A stretch of DNA of 38,164 nucleotides from Mycobacterium sp. NAZ190054 (GCF_001545925.1 NZ_LMVQ01000157.1:1-38164), one strand, 5' to 3'. Positions 29,219 through 37,885 are shown, counted from the stretch's first letter. Numbers and translations are program-made. Notes: generated from the letters alone by a model not told the origin.

Positions 29219-30501
29219 GACCGGGCCGCCTTCGCCTGCTCGCCGCGTTCCACGTAGTCGCCCACCACCTTGTGCAGATGACGCAGCAGGATCTCCTCGT
29301 CGTTCATCGTGAAATGCGTGAGGACACCGCTGTTCAGCATCGCCTGCACGCCCTCACACGGGCTGGCGTCCTCCAGGATGATGTCGTTGAGGAACGTCAC
29401 CGTGAGCTCCTGACCGAGCCGTTCCTTGTGGGTCCTCGGCGGCTGGTAATACGCCTCGGTCTCGAAGATGTGCGAGTGCGGACCGGTCGGCCAGTGGGTG
29501 TGGACCGTGAAGCCGGAGGCGCCGAAGATCAACACGAAGTTGGGGAAGAACTGGAACGAGTCGAAGCCGTACTTCTCCGCGCGCATGGGGTTGATCCCGG
29601 GCGGCATCGGGCCGCGGTCGGTGCGCTTGTGCCACGGTCCGGCCGCACCGGCTTCCATCACGCATTCGATGGGCTTGGAGTACGGCGTCTTTCGCGACGG
29701 CTCTCCTGCGAAGGAGAACATCCGGTGCGGGCCCTTGAGTCGGTAGGCCAACGCATCGGTGAACGGGTTCGGTTGATCGAACGCCTCCCGCGCCTCGGCG
29801 GTCACCGCACCGAACGAGGAGGCGTGCAGATACGGACCGTGGTAGCTCTCGGCGAAGCTGTCGACGAAGATCTTCCAGTTGCACTGCAGCTCGGCCTTGA
29901 ACCGGTAGACCTGATGCGGACCGTCGAACGGGTAACCCTCGATACCGTGGGCGAGTTCACCCAGGAACTCACGCAGCGGCTCGGTGTTGTGCGGGTTGAG
30001 GTTGACGAAGATGAAGCCTTCCCACACCTCGCACTGAATGGCGGGAACGCGGCAGCTGCCGGCGTCGAAATCGAGCAGCAGATCCCTGCGCGTGGTCGAG
30101 TGCAGCGAGCCGTCGAGGTGGTAGCGCCAGCCGTGGAAGCGGCAGTACAGCAGCGCTGCGCGGCCCTGCACCTCCTGGAAAGGGTCGTCCTCCCAGAGCA
30201 TCTTGTTGCCGCGGTGCGGGCAGATGTTGTGGAACGCGCGGATCACGCCGTCCTTGCCGCGCACGATGATGACCGAGGTGTTGAGGAACCTCAGCTCGCG
30301 GGTGAAGTAGCTGCCCGGCCTCGGAACCTTCTCGACGCGGCCCATGTAGAGCCAGGTCTTCTTGAAGACGTGTTCGAGTTCCTTGTCGTAGAACTGCGGT
30401 GACACACAGTCCTCGAGGGAGACCGGTCCGCGTCCGAGTTCGGGATACGCGTCGGTCCAGTATCCGCTCGCGGGTTTGGTCACCAGGCTGTCGTGACTCA
30501 T
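29215..30501 (-). CDS. Rieske non-haem iron oxygenase, alpha subunit (module 3)
   Basis: This is a 428-residue oxygenase. The Rieske ligands are Cys94/His96 (CPHRG) and Cys120/His123 (CRFHGW), with the same 23-residue gap as in modules 1 and 2. The mononuclear iron ligands are His221 and His226 in ESYHGPYLH, with Glu218 at the bridging position and an Asp in LEDASPCEG. It is clearly more distant from the other two. It starts a - strand unit with small protein copy 3, TauD, a 79-residue protein and a CMD-family gene. The divergent LysR gene, with a strong inverted repeat in the shared 115-bp gap, is its likely regulator. No reductase lies in this unit, so the KshB-like one may be shared. Confidence 0.95.
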   Translation of the reverse strand: MSHDSLVTKPASGYWTDAYPELGRGPVSLEDCVSPQFYDKELEHVFKKTWLYMGRVEKVPRPGSYFTRELRFLNTSVIIVRGKDGVIRAFHNICPHRGNKMLWEDDPFQEVQGRAALLYCRFHGWRYHLDGSLHSTTRRDLLLDFDAGSCRVPAIQCEVWEGFIFVNLNPHNTEPLREFLGELAHGIEGYPFDGPHQVYRFKAELQCNWKIFVDSFAESYHGPYLHASSFGAVTAEAREAFDQPNPFTDALAYRLKGPHRMFSFAGEPSRKTPYSKPIECVMEAGAAGPWHKRTDRGPMPPGINPMRAEKYGFDSFQFFPNFVLIFGASGFTVHTHWPTGPHSHIFETEAYYQPPRTHKERLGQELTVTFLNDIILEDASPCEGVQAMLNSGVLTHFTMNDEEILLRHLHKVVGDYVERGEQAKAARS

Positions 30502-30565
30502 GAGGCCCTCCTCACCGTCGACGCTAACGCCGGCGAATTCCGCGAAACAGACTCAGAAGAGCAAC

Positions 30566-30591
30566 ACGCTGTTGCATATTTGGAACAGCGT
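30566..30591. promoter_or_regulatory. LysR-type binding site in a divergent promoter
   Basis: ACGCTGTT and AACAGCGT are perfect 8-bp inverted arms around an AT-rich 10-nt centre. They contain the T-N11-A pattern of LysR boxes. The site lies 26 nt before the LysR start and 65 nt before the Rieske start, so both autorepression and activation of module 3 are plausible. Confidence 0.7.
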
Positions 30592-30616
30592 TCCGGTACC
30601 CGAGGCGAGGTGAGCG

Positions 30617-31534
30617 GTGGAGCAGAATCTGCCCTTCGACGTCGACGCGCTGCTGGTGTTCGGCAAGGTGGTGGAGTCGCGCAGCCTGTCGAAAGCCGCG
30701 GCGCTGCTCGGCATGCCGAAGTCGACAGTCAGTCGCAAACTGACCAGGCTGGAAGCTGATCTCGGTATCAAGCTGTTGCGCAAGAACACTCATCAGCTCA
30801 CCGTGACCGATCTCGGTGAGCAGGTCTACGCGCACGCGGTCAACATCCTCTCCGAGGCCAACGGTGTGCGCGCGCTGGTCGAGTCCAGCAGACAGGAGCC
30901 TCAGGGCGAGTTGCGGGTCGCGATACCGGTGTTCGTCGGCGTCGACTACGCATCCCGTGTCGGTGCGACGTTCCTCCGGCGCCATCCGCACTCCCGCCTG
31001 GACATCCGGTTGGTGGACAGGATGGTCGACCCGGTCAAGGACGGGTTCGACGTGGTCTTCGGCACCGGTCCGCTGCAGGATTCGACACTGATCGCCCGCA
31101 AGGTGTTCAGCCTTGAGCTGTTCCTCTGCGCTTCACCGGAGTTCGTCGCTCACCTCGACGGAGAACTCACCGATCCCACCCGGCTGAACGACCTGCCGTT
31201 CATCGACTTCGGTTTCTCCGGTCGGCGCAAGCTCACGGTCGTGCGGAACACGCAGCACCTCGAGCTGGAACCCCGAGTGCGAGCGCGGGCCAACAACTTC
31301 CAGGTGTGCAAGCAGTACATCCTGCAGGGCCTGGGCATCGGCGCCATGCCCACGCAGATCATCTGCACCGCCGAACTGCGGGAAGGGACGATCGTGCCCG
31401 TCCTGCCCGAATGGAGACTCGAACCGCTGGACGTACACATGATCTACCCGTTCGAGCTGTCCTTCTCGACGCTGATCAGCGCCTTCTACGAGGCGGCCGG
31501 CGAGATCATCGTGGAGAACATCGCCCGCGCCTGA
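30617..31534 (+). CDS. LysR family transcriptional regulator
   Basis: This 305-residue regulator has an N-terminal winged helix (LVFGKVVESRSLSKAAALLGMPKSTVSRKLTRLEADLGIKLLRK) and a periplasmic-binding-like effector domain with GLGIGAMP near residue 240. The GTG start has a GAGG a few bases upstream. It diverges from the module 3 Rieske gene across 115 bp with an inverted repeat of LysR-box form, so it probably activates that module in response to a substrate-derived ligand. It ends 19 nt before the convergent acyl-CoA dehydrogenase. Confidence 0.94.
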   Translation: MEQNLPFDVDALLVFGKVVESRSLSKAAALLGMPKSTVSRKLTRLEADLGIKLLRKNTHQLTVTDLGEQVYAHAVNILSEANGVRALVESSRQEPQGELRVAIPVFVGVDYASRVGATFLRRHPHSRLDIRLVDRMVDPVKDGFDVVFGTGPLQDSTLIARKVFSLELFLCASPEFVAHLDGELTDPTRLNDLPFIDFGFSGRRKLTVVRNTQHLELEPRVRARANNFQVCKQYILQGLGIGAMPTQIICTAELREGTIVPVLPEWRLEPLDVHMIYPFELSFSTLISAFYEAAGEIIVENIARA

Positions 31535-31553
31535 CCGGCAGCTCGGAGAACCG

Positions 31554-32702
31554 CTACAGGCCCAGCGATTTGGCGATGATCACCTTCATCACCTCGCTGG
31601 TGCCCGCGTAGATGCGCGCCACCCGGGCGTCGGTGTACAGCCGGGCGATGGGGTACTCCATCATGTAGCCGTAGCCGCCGAAGAGCTGGAGACACCGGTC
31701 GACGACGCGCTGCTGCATCTCGGTGCAGAACAGTTTCACCCGCGCCGCGTCGGCGCCGGTGAGTTCGCCCGCCACGTGCAACGTGACCGCCCGGTCCAGC
31801 ATCGCCTGGGCCGCTTCCACTTCCGTCGAGCAGGCGGCGAGTTCGAACTTGGTGTTCTGGAACGACGCCACCGGGGTGCCGAAGGCCTTGCGGTCGCGGG
31901 TGTAGTCGATCGCCGCCGCGATGGCCGAGCGCGCCTGCGCCACCGAGCCCACCGCCACCGTCAGCCGCTCCTGCGGCAGGTTGTGGCCGAGATAGCCGAA
32001 TGCCTCGTCGACCTCACCGAGCACGTTGGCCGCGGGAACTCGGACGTCGACGAAGGACAGCTCGGCGGTGTCCTGGACCTTGCACCCCATCTTCTCGAGT
32101 TCGCGGCCCCGGGTGAAGCCCTCCATGCCGTCCTCGACGACCAGCAGGGTAAGCCCCTTGCGCCGGTTGTCCGGGTCGGTGGAGGTACGGGCGACGACGA
32201 TGACCAGGTCGGCCTGCATGCCGCCGGTGATGAACGTCTTCGCGCCGTTGACGATGTAGTCGTCACCGTCACGCACGGCGGTGGTGCGCACCCCGGCCAG
32301 GTCCGAGCCGGTGCCCGGCTCGGTCATCGCGACCGCGGTCAGCAGCGTGCCCGCCGCCAGCCCGGGGAACCAGCGGCTGCGCTGCTCGGCGTCGGCGTAG
32401 TGCAGGAAGTACGGCAGGATCACCTCGAGCTGCGTGCGCACCGTCGACAACGTCACCAGCGCGCGGGCGGCCTCCTCCTGCAACACCACGTTGTAGCGGT
32501 AGTCGGGCGTGCCGCCGCCGCCGTATTCCTCGGGGATGGCCATGCCCAGCATCCCGAGCGCACCCATCTGCTCGAAGACCTCGCGCGGCATCCGGCCGCC
32601 CTTCTCCCACTCCGGGTAGTGGGGGACGACCTCCTTCTCGACGAAGTCGCGGGCCAGCTCCCGGAACGCCTCATGGTCTTCGGTGAACAGGTCACGGCGC
32701 AT
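31554..32702 (-). CDS. Acyl-CoA dehydrogenase (FadE-type)
   Basis: This is a 382-residue flavoprotein with MTEPGTGSDLAG, VNGAKTFITGGMQADL, and a C-terminus FGGYGYMMEYPIARLYTDARVARIYAGTSEVMK. The usual Glu of YEGT is Ala. Glu245 in LPQERL is the likely catalytic base, as in long-chain and isovaleryl enzymes. AAGGAG at a good distance supports the ATG. It is the last of six - strand genes (37860 to 31554) and follows the thiolase by 17 nt. It introduces a double bond into an acyl-CoA. Its presence with a second dehydrogenase at the operon head suggests two different acyl-CoA substrates. Confidence 0.95.
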   Translation of the reverse strand: MRRDLFTEDHEAFRELARDFVEKEVVPHYPEWEKGGRMPREVFEQMGALGMLGMAIPEEYGGGGTPDYRYNVVLQEEAARALVTLSTVRTQLEVILPYFLHYADAEQRSRWFPGLAAGTLLTAVAMTEPGTGSDLAGVRTTAVRDGDDYIVNGAKTFITGGMQADLVIVVARTSTDPDNRRKGLTLLVVEDGMEGFTRGRELEKMGCKVQDTAELSFVDVRVPAANVLGEVDEAFGYLGHNLPQERLTVAVGSVAQARSAIAAAIDYTRDRKAFGTPVASFQNTKFELAACSTEVEAAQAMLDRAVTLHVAGELTGADAARVKLFCTEMQQRVVDRCLQLFGGYGYMMEYPIARLYTDARVARIYAGTSEVMKVIIAKSLGL

Positions 32703-32719
32703 CTCAGTCTCCTTGCGGG

Positions 32720-33892
32720 TCAGCCGATGAGCTCGACCACGGTGGCGTTGGCGGTGCCTCCGCCCTCGCACATGGTCTGCAGGCCGTAGCGAATCCCGTT
32801 GTCGCGCATGTGATGGATCATCCGCGTCATCAGCACCGCGCCCGAAGCGCCCAGCGGGTGCCCCAGCGCGATCGCCCCGCCGAGCGGGTTGAGCCTGGCC
32901 TCGTCGGCGCCGGTGTCGGCGAGCCACGCCAGCGGCACAGGTGCGAACGCCTCGTTGACCTCGTACACGCCGATCTCGTCGAGCGTCACGCCCGCCTTGT
33001 GCAGCACCTTCTCGGTGGCCGGAATGGGGCCGGTCAGCATCAGTTTCGGATCGGCGCCGGTGACCGCGCCTGCGCGGTAGCGCACCAGCGGGGTCAGCCC
33101 GAGGTTCACGGCGTTCTCGGCGGTGGTGACGAGAAGCGCCGCGGCGCCGTCGGAGATCTGTGACGAGTTGCCGGCATGGATCACGCCGTCCTCGGTGAAG
33201 GCCGGCTTGAGGCCCGCCAACTTCTCCGCGGTGGTGCCCCGCCGGATCCCCTCGTCCTCGGTGACCACGCCGCCGTCGGTGCCTGGTTCGCTGCTTGCGT
33301 GCGCGGTGAAGACGGGCACGATCTGGTCCTTGAACGCCCCGGCGTCCTGGGCCGCGGCGGCCCGCTCGTGGGACTGCGCCGCGTACTCGTCGAGCCGGGT
33401 GCGGGAGAAGCCCCACTGCTGCGAGATCATCTCCGCGGAGATGCCCTGATTGAACGAGAAATCGTCATAGCGGGCCAGGACTTTGGGACCGTACGGCATC
33501 CCGGTCGCACGCGCGGCGCCCAGCGGGACGCGACTCATCACCTCCACTCCCCCGGCCACCACCACGTCCTGTTGACCGGACATCACCGCCTGCACGGCGA
33601 AGTCGAGTGCCTGCTGACTGGATCCGCACGCCCGGTTGACCGTGGTGCCGGGAATGTGTTCCGGCCAGCCGGCGGCCAGCACCGCATAGCGCCCGATGTT
33701 GCTGGACTGGTCGCCGACCTGGGAGACGCAGCCCCATACGACGTCGTCGATCACGTCGGGGTCCACGCCGGTGCGTTCGACGAGCTCGTTGAGCACCAGC
33801 GCCGACAGATCGGCTGCGTGCTGGTCGGACAGGCCGCCGTTGCGCTTGCCGACGGGTGTGCGTACCGCGCCGACGATGACGGTTTCCCGCAT
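32720..33892 (-). CDS. Thiolase (acetyl-CoA acyltransferase)
   Basis: This is a 390-residue thiolase with complete catalytic residues: Cys89 in NRACGSS, His345 in GHPLGASG, and Cys375 in CEGGGTAN, plus NEAF. It cleaves a 3-ketoacyl-CoA with CoA to release acetyl- or propionyl-CoA. The full active site suggests a degradative thiolase rather than an SCP2-like relative. The ATG shares one base with the stop of the enoyl-CoA hydratase/isomerase gene (TAATG). It completes the beta-oxidation set in this operon. Confidence 0.95.
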   Translation of the reverse strand: MRETVIVGAVRTPVGKRNGGLSDQHAADLSALVLNELVERTGVDPDVIDDVVWGCVSQVGDQSSNIGRYAVLAAGWPEHIPGTTVNRACGSSQQALDFAVQAVMSGQQDVVVAGGVEVMSRVPLGAARATGMPYGPKVLARYDDFSFNQGISAEMISQQWGFSRTRLDEYAAQSHERAAAAQDAGAFKDQIVPVFTAHASSEPGTDGGVVTEDEGIRRGTTAEKLAGLKPAFTEDGVIHAGNSSQISDGAAALLVTTAENAVNLGLTPLVRYRAGAVTGADPKLMLTGPIPATEKVLHKAGVTLDEIGVYEVNEAFAPVPLAWLADTGADEARLNPLGGAIALGHPLGASGAVLMTRMIHHMRDNGIRYGLQTMCEGGGTANATVVELIG

Positions 33893-34692
33893 TAGCTCTG
33901 CTCCTCAACTCTGTCGTACAGGGCCCATGCCCCGGTGAATTCCGGATCGCGCTTGGCGGCGAACGCGGCGTAGGCCTCGGTCGAGTCCGCGGTCGCGAAG
34001 TTACCCGGTTGCGCGCGCGCCTCGTTGGCCAGTGCCTCGCGCAGCGTGGCGCTCGCACCGTCGTTGAGCAGCGCCTTGCTCTGTGCCAGCGCGAACGGCG
34101 GTCCGCCCGCCAGCCGATCGGTCAGTTCGTCGACGAATCCATCGATCTCCGCGCCGGGCTTCACCCAGGTGACGAGCCCCAGTGCGTGCGCTTCTGCGGC
34201 GTCGATCATGTCGGCCAGCAGCACCAGGCGCTTGGCCTGTTGCAGTCCGACGATCTTGGGCAGCAGCCAGGAGCCGCCGAGGTCGACCGACAACCCGCGC
34301 TTGGAGAAGATCTGGCAGAAGCGCGATTCCGGCGTCGCGACCACCAGATCGCACCCGAGCGCCAGGTTCCAGCCGGCGCCGACGGCGATGCCGGTGACCT
34401 TGGCGACGGTCGGCACCGGCAGCTCGTGCAGCGCCAGCGCCACATCGGTGAGCCAGTCCAGTTTGTAGCGCGGGTGGATCTGTTCGCCGGTGCCGATGTC
34501 GGCGCCCGAGCAGAACGCCCCGCCGGCTCCGGTCAGCACCAGTGCACGCACGTCCGGGTCCCGTTTGACGTTGCGCAGCGCATCGGCGAGTTCGACCCAC
34601 AGTCGCGCGTCCAGTGCGTTGCGGCGCTCGGGCCGGTTCAGGGTCAACGTGCGCACGCCGCCGCGGTCGGCCGACAGCAATACCTCGGTCAT
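33892..34692 (-). CDS. Enoyl-CoA hydratase/isomerase family protein
   Basis: This 266-residue crotonase-fold protein has NRPERRNALD, the oxyanion-hole segments GAFCSGADI and GIAVGAGWNLALGCDLV, and FSKRGLSVDLGGSWLLPKIVG. The two glutamates of classical hydratases are not present (Asn where Glu begins ELA, and no Glu in the second segment). An Asp in GLSVDLGG is at the position used by PaaG-type isomerases. So it may shift a double bond rather than hydrate it. The ATG overlaps the CoA-transferase stop by 4 nt. Hydratase activity cannot be excluded by eye. Confidence 0.92.
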   Translation of the reverse strand: MTEVLLSADRGGVRTLTLNRPERRNALDARLWVELADALRNVKRDPDVRALVLTGAGGAFCSGADIGTGEQIHPRYKLDWLTDVALALHELPVPTVAKVTGIAVGAGWNLALGCDLVVATPESRFCQIFSKRGLSVDLGGSWLLPKIVGLQQAKRLVLLADMIDAAEAHALGLVTWVKPGAEIDGFVDELTDRLAGGPPFALAQSKALLNDGASATLREALANEARAQPGNFATADSTEAYAAFAAKRDPEFTGAWALYDRVEEQS

Positions 34693-35921
34693 GAGTATGC
34701 CGGCCCGATCGCACCCTCGGCCCGTAACTGATCCAATTGCTCTGGTGTGAAACCTAATTCGGTGAGCACCGCGTCGGTGTGCTGGCCCAGACCGGGAATC
34801 GCGCCCATGGGCTGCTCGAAGCCGCCGATCACCGGCGGCGGCCGCAACGCGCGGATGTCGCCCCGCGGCGTCGCGACGGTGCGCCACCGGTCGCGGGCGC
34901 TGAGCTGTGGGTGCGCGACCACCTCGCTGGGCCGGTTGTAGCGGGAGTTGCCGATCCCTGCAGCGTCGGCCCGCTTCTGAATATCGGCGAGATCATGTCG
35001 GGCACACCAGCTTCCGATGGCCTCGTCGAGGATCTCACGGTGCGCGCACCGACCGGGGTTGGTGGCGAAGCGCGGATCGTCGGCAAGGTCGGGCCGGTCG
35101 ATGATCTCGCGGGCGACGCGTTGCCATTCGCGGTCGTTGGTGGTGCCGAGCACGACGGTCTGGCCGTCACGGGTCGGGAACGCCCCGTACGGCGCCACCG
35201 CGGGTGAGCCGACGCCGAGCGGTTCCTGGTCGATGCCGGTGTGCTGGGTGTAGGTGAGCGCGTATCCCATCACGTCGGTCATCACGTCGAACAAACTCAG
35301 CTCGACCGACGGCGCGGCAGCACTGCCGGGCTGCCCGGCGCGCCCGTACAGCAGCGCGACGATCGAGATCGCCGCGTACAGACCGGTGGTGAAGTCGGCC
35401 ATGGCGGGTCCGGGTTTCGCGGGCATTCCGGGGTACCCGGTGACCGCACACGATCCCGATTCCGCTTGCACCAGTAGGTCATAGGCCCGCTTGTGCGAGA
35501 TCGGACCGCCGGGCCCGTACCCGTCGATCTCGACGGGGATGACTCCGGGGTGCCGCACGGCGAGGTCTGCCGGCGCGATGCCGAGGCGCGCCGTCGCGCC
35601 CGGCGCGAGGTTGGACACGAACGCGTCGGCACGGTCGAGCAGCCGGTGCAGGATGTCCAGACCCGCCGGACTTTTGGTGTTGAGCGTCACCGATTCCTTG
35701 CCGCGGTTGCACCACACGAAATGGGCCGCCAGACCGCCGGGGCCGTTGACGACGTCGTCGTAGTCGCGGGCGAAGTCACCCCCGTTGGGGTTCTCCACCT
35801 TGATGATCCGGGCACCGAAGTCGGCGAGCACCCGGGTGCACATCGGAGCCGCCACGGCCTGCTCCATCGCGACGACGGTGACACCGGCCAGGGGCGCGTT
35901 GCTCGGCTCAGGTCTCGTCAC
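34689..35921 (-). CDS. CaiB/BaiF family CoA transferase
   Basis: This is a 410-residue class III CoA transferase. It has the N-terminal PLAGVTVVAMEQAVAAPMCTRVLADFGARIIKVE, the catalytic Asp176 in MADFTTG, and YGPGGP before it. It moves CoA from an acyl-CoA to a free acid through an aspartyl-CoA anhydride, so it may activate the acid that enters this operon. The GTG start is 4 nt after the SDR stop, and the gene overlaps the following hydratase/isomerase by 4 nt. Bile acid, carnitine and dicarboxylic acid pathways use such enzymes. Confidence 0.95.
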   Translation of the reverse strand: MTRPEPSNAPLAGVTVVAMEQAVAAPMCTRVLADFGARIIKVENPNGGDFARDYDDVVNGPGGLAAHFVWCNRGKESVTLNTKSPAGLDILHRLLDRADAFVSNLAPGATARLGIAPADLAVRHPGVIPVEIDGYGPGGPISHKRAYDLLVQAESGSCAVTGYPGMPAKPGPAMADFTTGLYAAISIVALLYGRAGQPGSAAAPSVELSLFDVMTDVMGYALTYTQHTGIDQEPLGVGSPAVAPYGAFPTRDGQTVVLGTTNDREWQRVAREIIDRPDLADDPRFATNPGRCAHREILDEAIGSWCARHDLADIQKRADAAGIGNSRYNRPSEVVAHPQLSARDRWRTVATPRGDIRALRPPPVIGGFEQPMGAIPGLGQHTDAVLTELGFTPEQLDQLRAEGAIGPAYS

Positions 35922-35925
35922 GGGT

Positions 35926-36681
35926 TCACATAACCATGCCGCCGTCGACCGGCAGCACCTGCCCCGTGATGTAGGAGGCGGCGTCCGACGCCATGAACAC
36001 GAAGGCGCCTGCGACCTCGGCAGGCTGCGCCCAGCGCTTCATCGGGATGCGGTTCATCATGTTCGCCGCGAATTTCTCGTTGGTGCGGATGGTCTCGGTC
36101 ATCGGTGTGGCCGCCAGCGGCGCCAGCGCGTTCACGCAGATGCTCTTCGTGGCCAGCTCCCGGGCCAGCGACTTGGTGAACCCGATGATGCCCGCCTTGG
36201 CGGCCGAGTAGTTGACCTGGCCGAGGGTGCCCGTCAGCCCGGCAGCCGAGGTCACGTTCACGATGCGGCCGGTGCCGTCGGTCGGGATGTGGGGCAGCGC
36301 CGCCTGCGTGACGTTGAACGCCCCCATCACGTGGATGTCGAACAGCAGCCGGAAAGACTCCTGCGTGGTCCTGTCGAACATCGCCGGTTTGGTGACACCG
36401 GCGTTGTTCACGACGATGTGCAGCCTCCCGTCGGCCAGCGCCGCGGCCTGCCCGGCGGCGGCGTCGGCGGACTCGCGGTCGGACACGTCCAGACCGGCCG
36501 ACTCGGCCCTGCCGCCGCTCGCCGCGATGCGTTCGGCCACGACTGCGGCGGCGTCCTTGTCGAGGTCGGTCACCAGCACCGCCGCGCCGGCCTCGGCTAG
36601 CGCGGACGCCACGGCCGACCCGATTCCCCCGGCCGCGCCCGTCACCAGCGCCGAACGTCCGGACAGATCGAAATATCCCAC
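35926..36681 (-). CDS. Short-chain dehydrogenase/reductase (SDR)
   Basis: This is a 251-residue classical SDR: TGAAGGIGSAVA, DLDKDAAAV, VVNNAGVTKPAMF, catalytic Ser in TSAAG, YSAAK, and C-terminal GQVLPVDGGMVM. The GTG follows the acyl-CoA dehydrogenase stop directly with no gap, and AGGAG lies 8 nt upstream. The Asp after the second strand suggests NAD preference. In this operon it may oxidise a 3-hydroxyacyl-CoA, completing the beta-oxidation set, since no FadB-type dehydrogenase is present. Confidence 0.94.
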   Translation of the reverse strand: MGYFDLSGRSALVTGAAGGIGSAVASALAEAGAAVLVTDLDKDAAAVVAERIAASGGRAESAGLDVSDRESADAAAGQAAALADGRLHIVVNNAGVTKPAMFDRTTQESFRLLFDIHVMGAFNVTQAALPHIPTDGTGRIVNVTSAAGLTGTLGQVNYSAAKAGIIGFTKSLARELATKSICVNALAPLAATPMTETIRTNEKFAANMMNRIPMKRWAQPAEVAGAFVFMASDAASYITGQVLPVDGGMVM

Positions 36682-37860
36682 TCAATAGCTCCTGGGCAGT
36701 CCGAGCACATGCTCGCCGAGGAAGTTCAGGATCATCTCCTGGCTCACCGGCGCGATCTTCATCAGGCGCGACTCACGGAAATAGCGGGATACGTGATACT
36801 CCTCGGAGTAGCCCATGCCCCCGTGCAGCTGCAGGGCCCGGTCGGCGGCCCCGAAGCCCGCGTCCGCGCAGAGATACTTCGCCGTATTGGCCTCGCGCCC
36901 ACAGGGTTTGCCGTTGTCGTAGAGCCAGGTGGCCTTGCGCAGCACCAGTTCGGCGGCGTCCAGCCGGGCCAGCGAGTCGGCCAGCGGGAACTGCAGCCCC
37001 TGGTTCATGCCGATCGGACGGTTGAACACGACGCGTTCGGTGCCGTACTTGACGGCCTTCTCCAACGCGACCCGGCCGATGCCCAGCGCCTCGGCGGCGA
37101 TGAGCATCCGCTCGGGGTTGAGCCCGTCGAGGATGTACTTGAAGCCCTTGCCCTCCTCGCCCACCCGGTGCTCGACAGGGACCATCAGGTCGTCGATGAA
37201 CACTTCGTTGGAGCTCACCGCGTTGCGGCCCATCTTCTTGATCGGCCGGATGTCGACGTGGTCGCGGTCGAGATCGGTGAGGAAGAGCGTCATGCCGTCG
37301 GTCTTCTTGGCGACCTCGTCATAGGGCGTGGTGCGGGTCAGCAGCAGGATCTTCTCCGACTCCAGCGCCTTGGAGATCCAGACCTTGCGGCCGTTGACCC
37401 GGTAGTGGTCGCCCTCGCGCTTGGCGAAGGTGGTGATCCGCGAGGTGTCCAGCCCTGCACCGGGTTCGGTGACGCCGAAGCACACGTGCAGGTCACCGTT
37501 GACGATGCGGGGCAGCGTCGCGGCCTTGAGTTCGTCGGAGCCGTGCTTGACCACCGGCTGCATGCCGAAGATCGACAGGTGGATCGCGCTGGCACCGTTC
37601 ATCGCCGCGCCGGAGCGCGAGACCTCCTCGAGGAGCAGCGTCGCCTCGGTGATGCCGAGGCCGTGGCCGCCGTATTCCTCCGGGATCGTCATGCCCAGCC
37701 ACCCGCCCGCGGCGATGGCGTCGTAGAACTCCTGGGGGAATTCGTGAGCCTGGTCCTTCTCCATCCAGTAGTGGTCGTCGAACCTGCCGCACAACTCGGC
37801 GACAGACTTGCGGATCAGTTCCTGATCCTCGGTCAGTTCGAAACTCATGCCGCCCGGCAT
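36682..37860 (-). CDS. Acyl-CoA dehydrogenase (FadE-type)
   Basis: This is a 392-residue flavoprotein with TEPGAGLDTSRI, VNGRKVWISKALES, Glu250 in NPERML as the likely base, and the C-terminal LGEHVLGLPRSY. The usual YEGT is replaced by IAPVSQE. The ATG at 37860 is used, since AAGGAG stands 8 nt upstream; a second ATG four codons later (MSFELTEDQ) is possible. It is the first gene of the six-gene beta-oxidation operon. A perfect 22-nt inverted repeat lies directly upstream, so expression may be set by that hairpin. Confidence 0.95.
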   Translation of the reverse strand: MPGGMSFELTEDQELIRKSVAELCGRFDDHYWMEKDQAHEFPQEFYDAIAAGGWLGMTIPEEYGGHGLGITEATLLLEEVSRSGAAMNGASAIHLSIFGMQPVVKHGSDELKAATLPRIVNGDLHVCFGVTEPGAGLDTSRITTFAKREGDHYRVNGRKVWISKALESEKILLLTRTTPYDEVAKKTDGMTLFLTDLDRDHVDIRPIKKMGRNAVSSNEVFIDDLMVPVEHRVGEEGKGFKYILDGLNPERMLIAAEALGIGRVALEKAVKYGTERVVFNRPIGMNQGLQFPLADSLARLDAAELVLRKATWLYDNGKPCGREANTAKYLCADAGFGAADRALQLHGGMGYSEEYHVSRYFRESRLMKIAPVSQEMILNFLGEHVLGLPRSY

Positions 37861-37885
37861 AGCCGTGACTCCTTGCTTCGGTCCC

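Noticed and set aside
29206-30402. Open frame of 398 codons on the + strand
   Set aside because: It is antisense to the module 3 Rieske gene, which has all iron ligands; no recognisable protein features.
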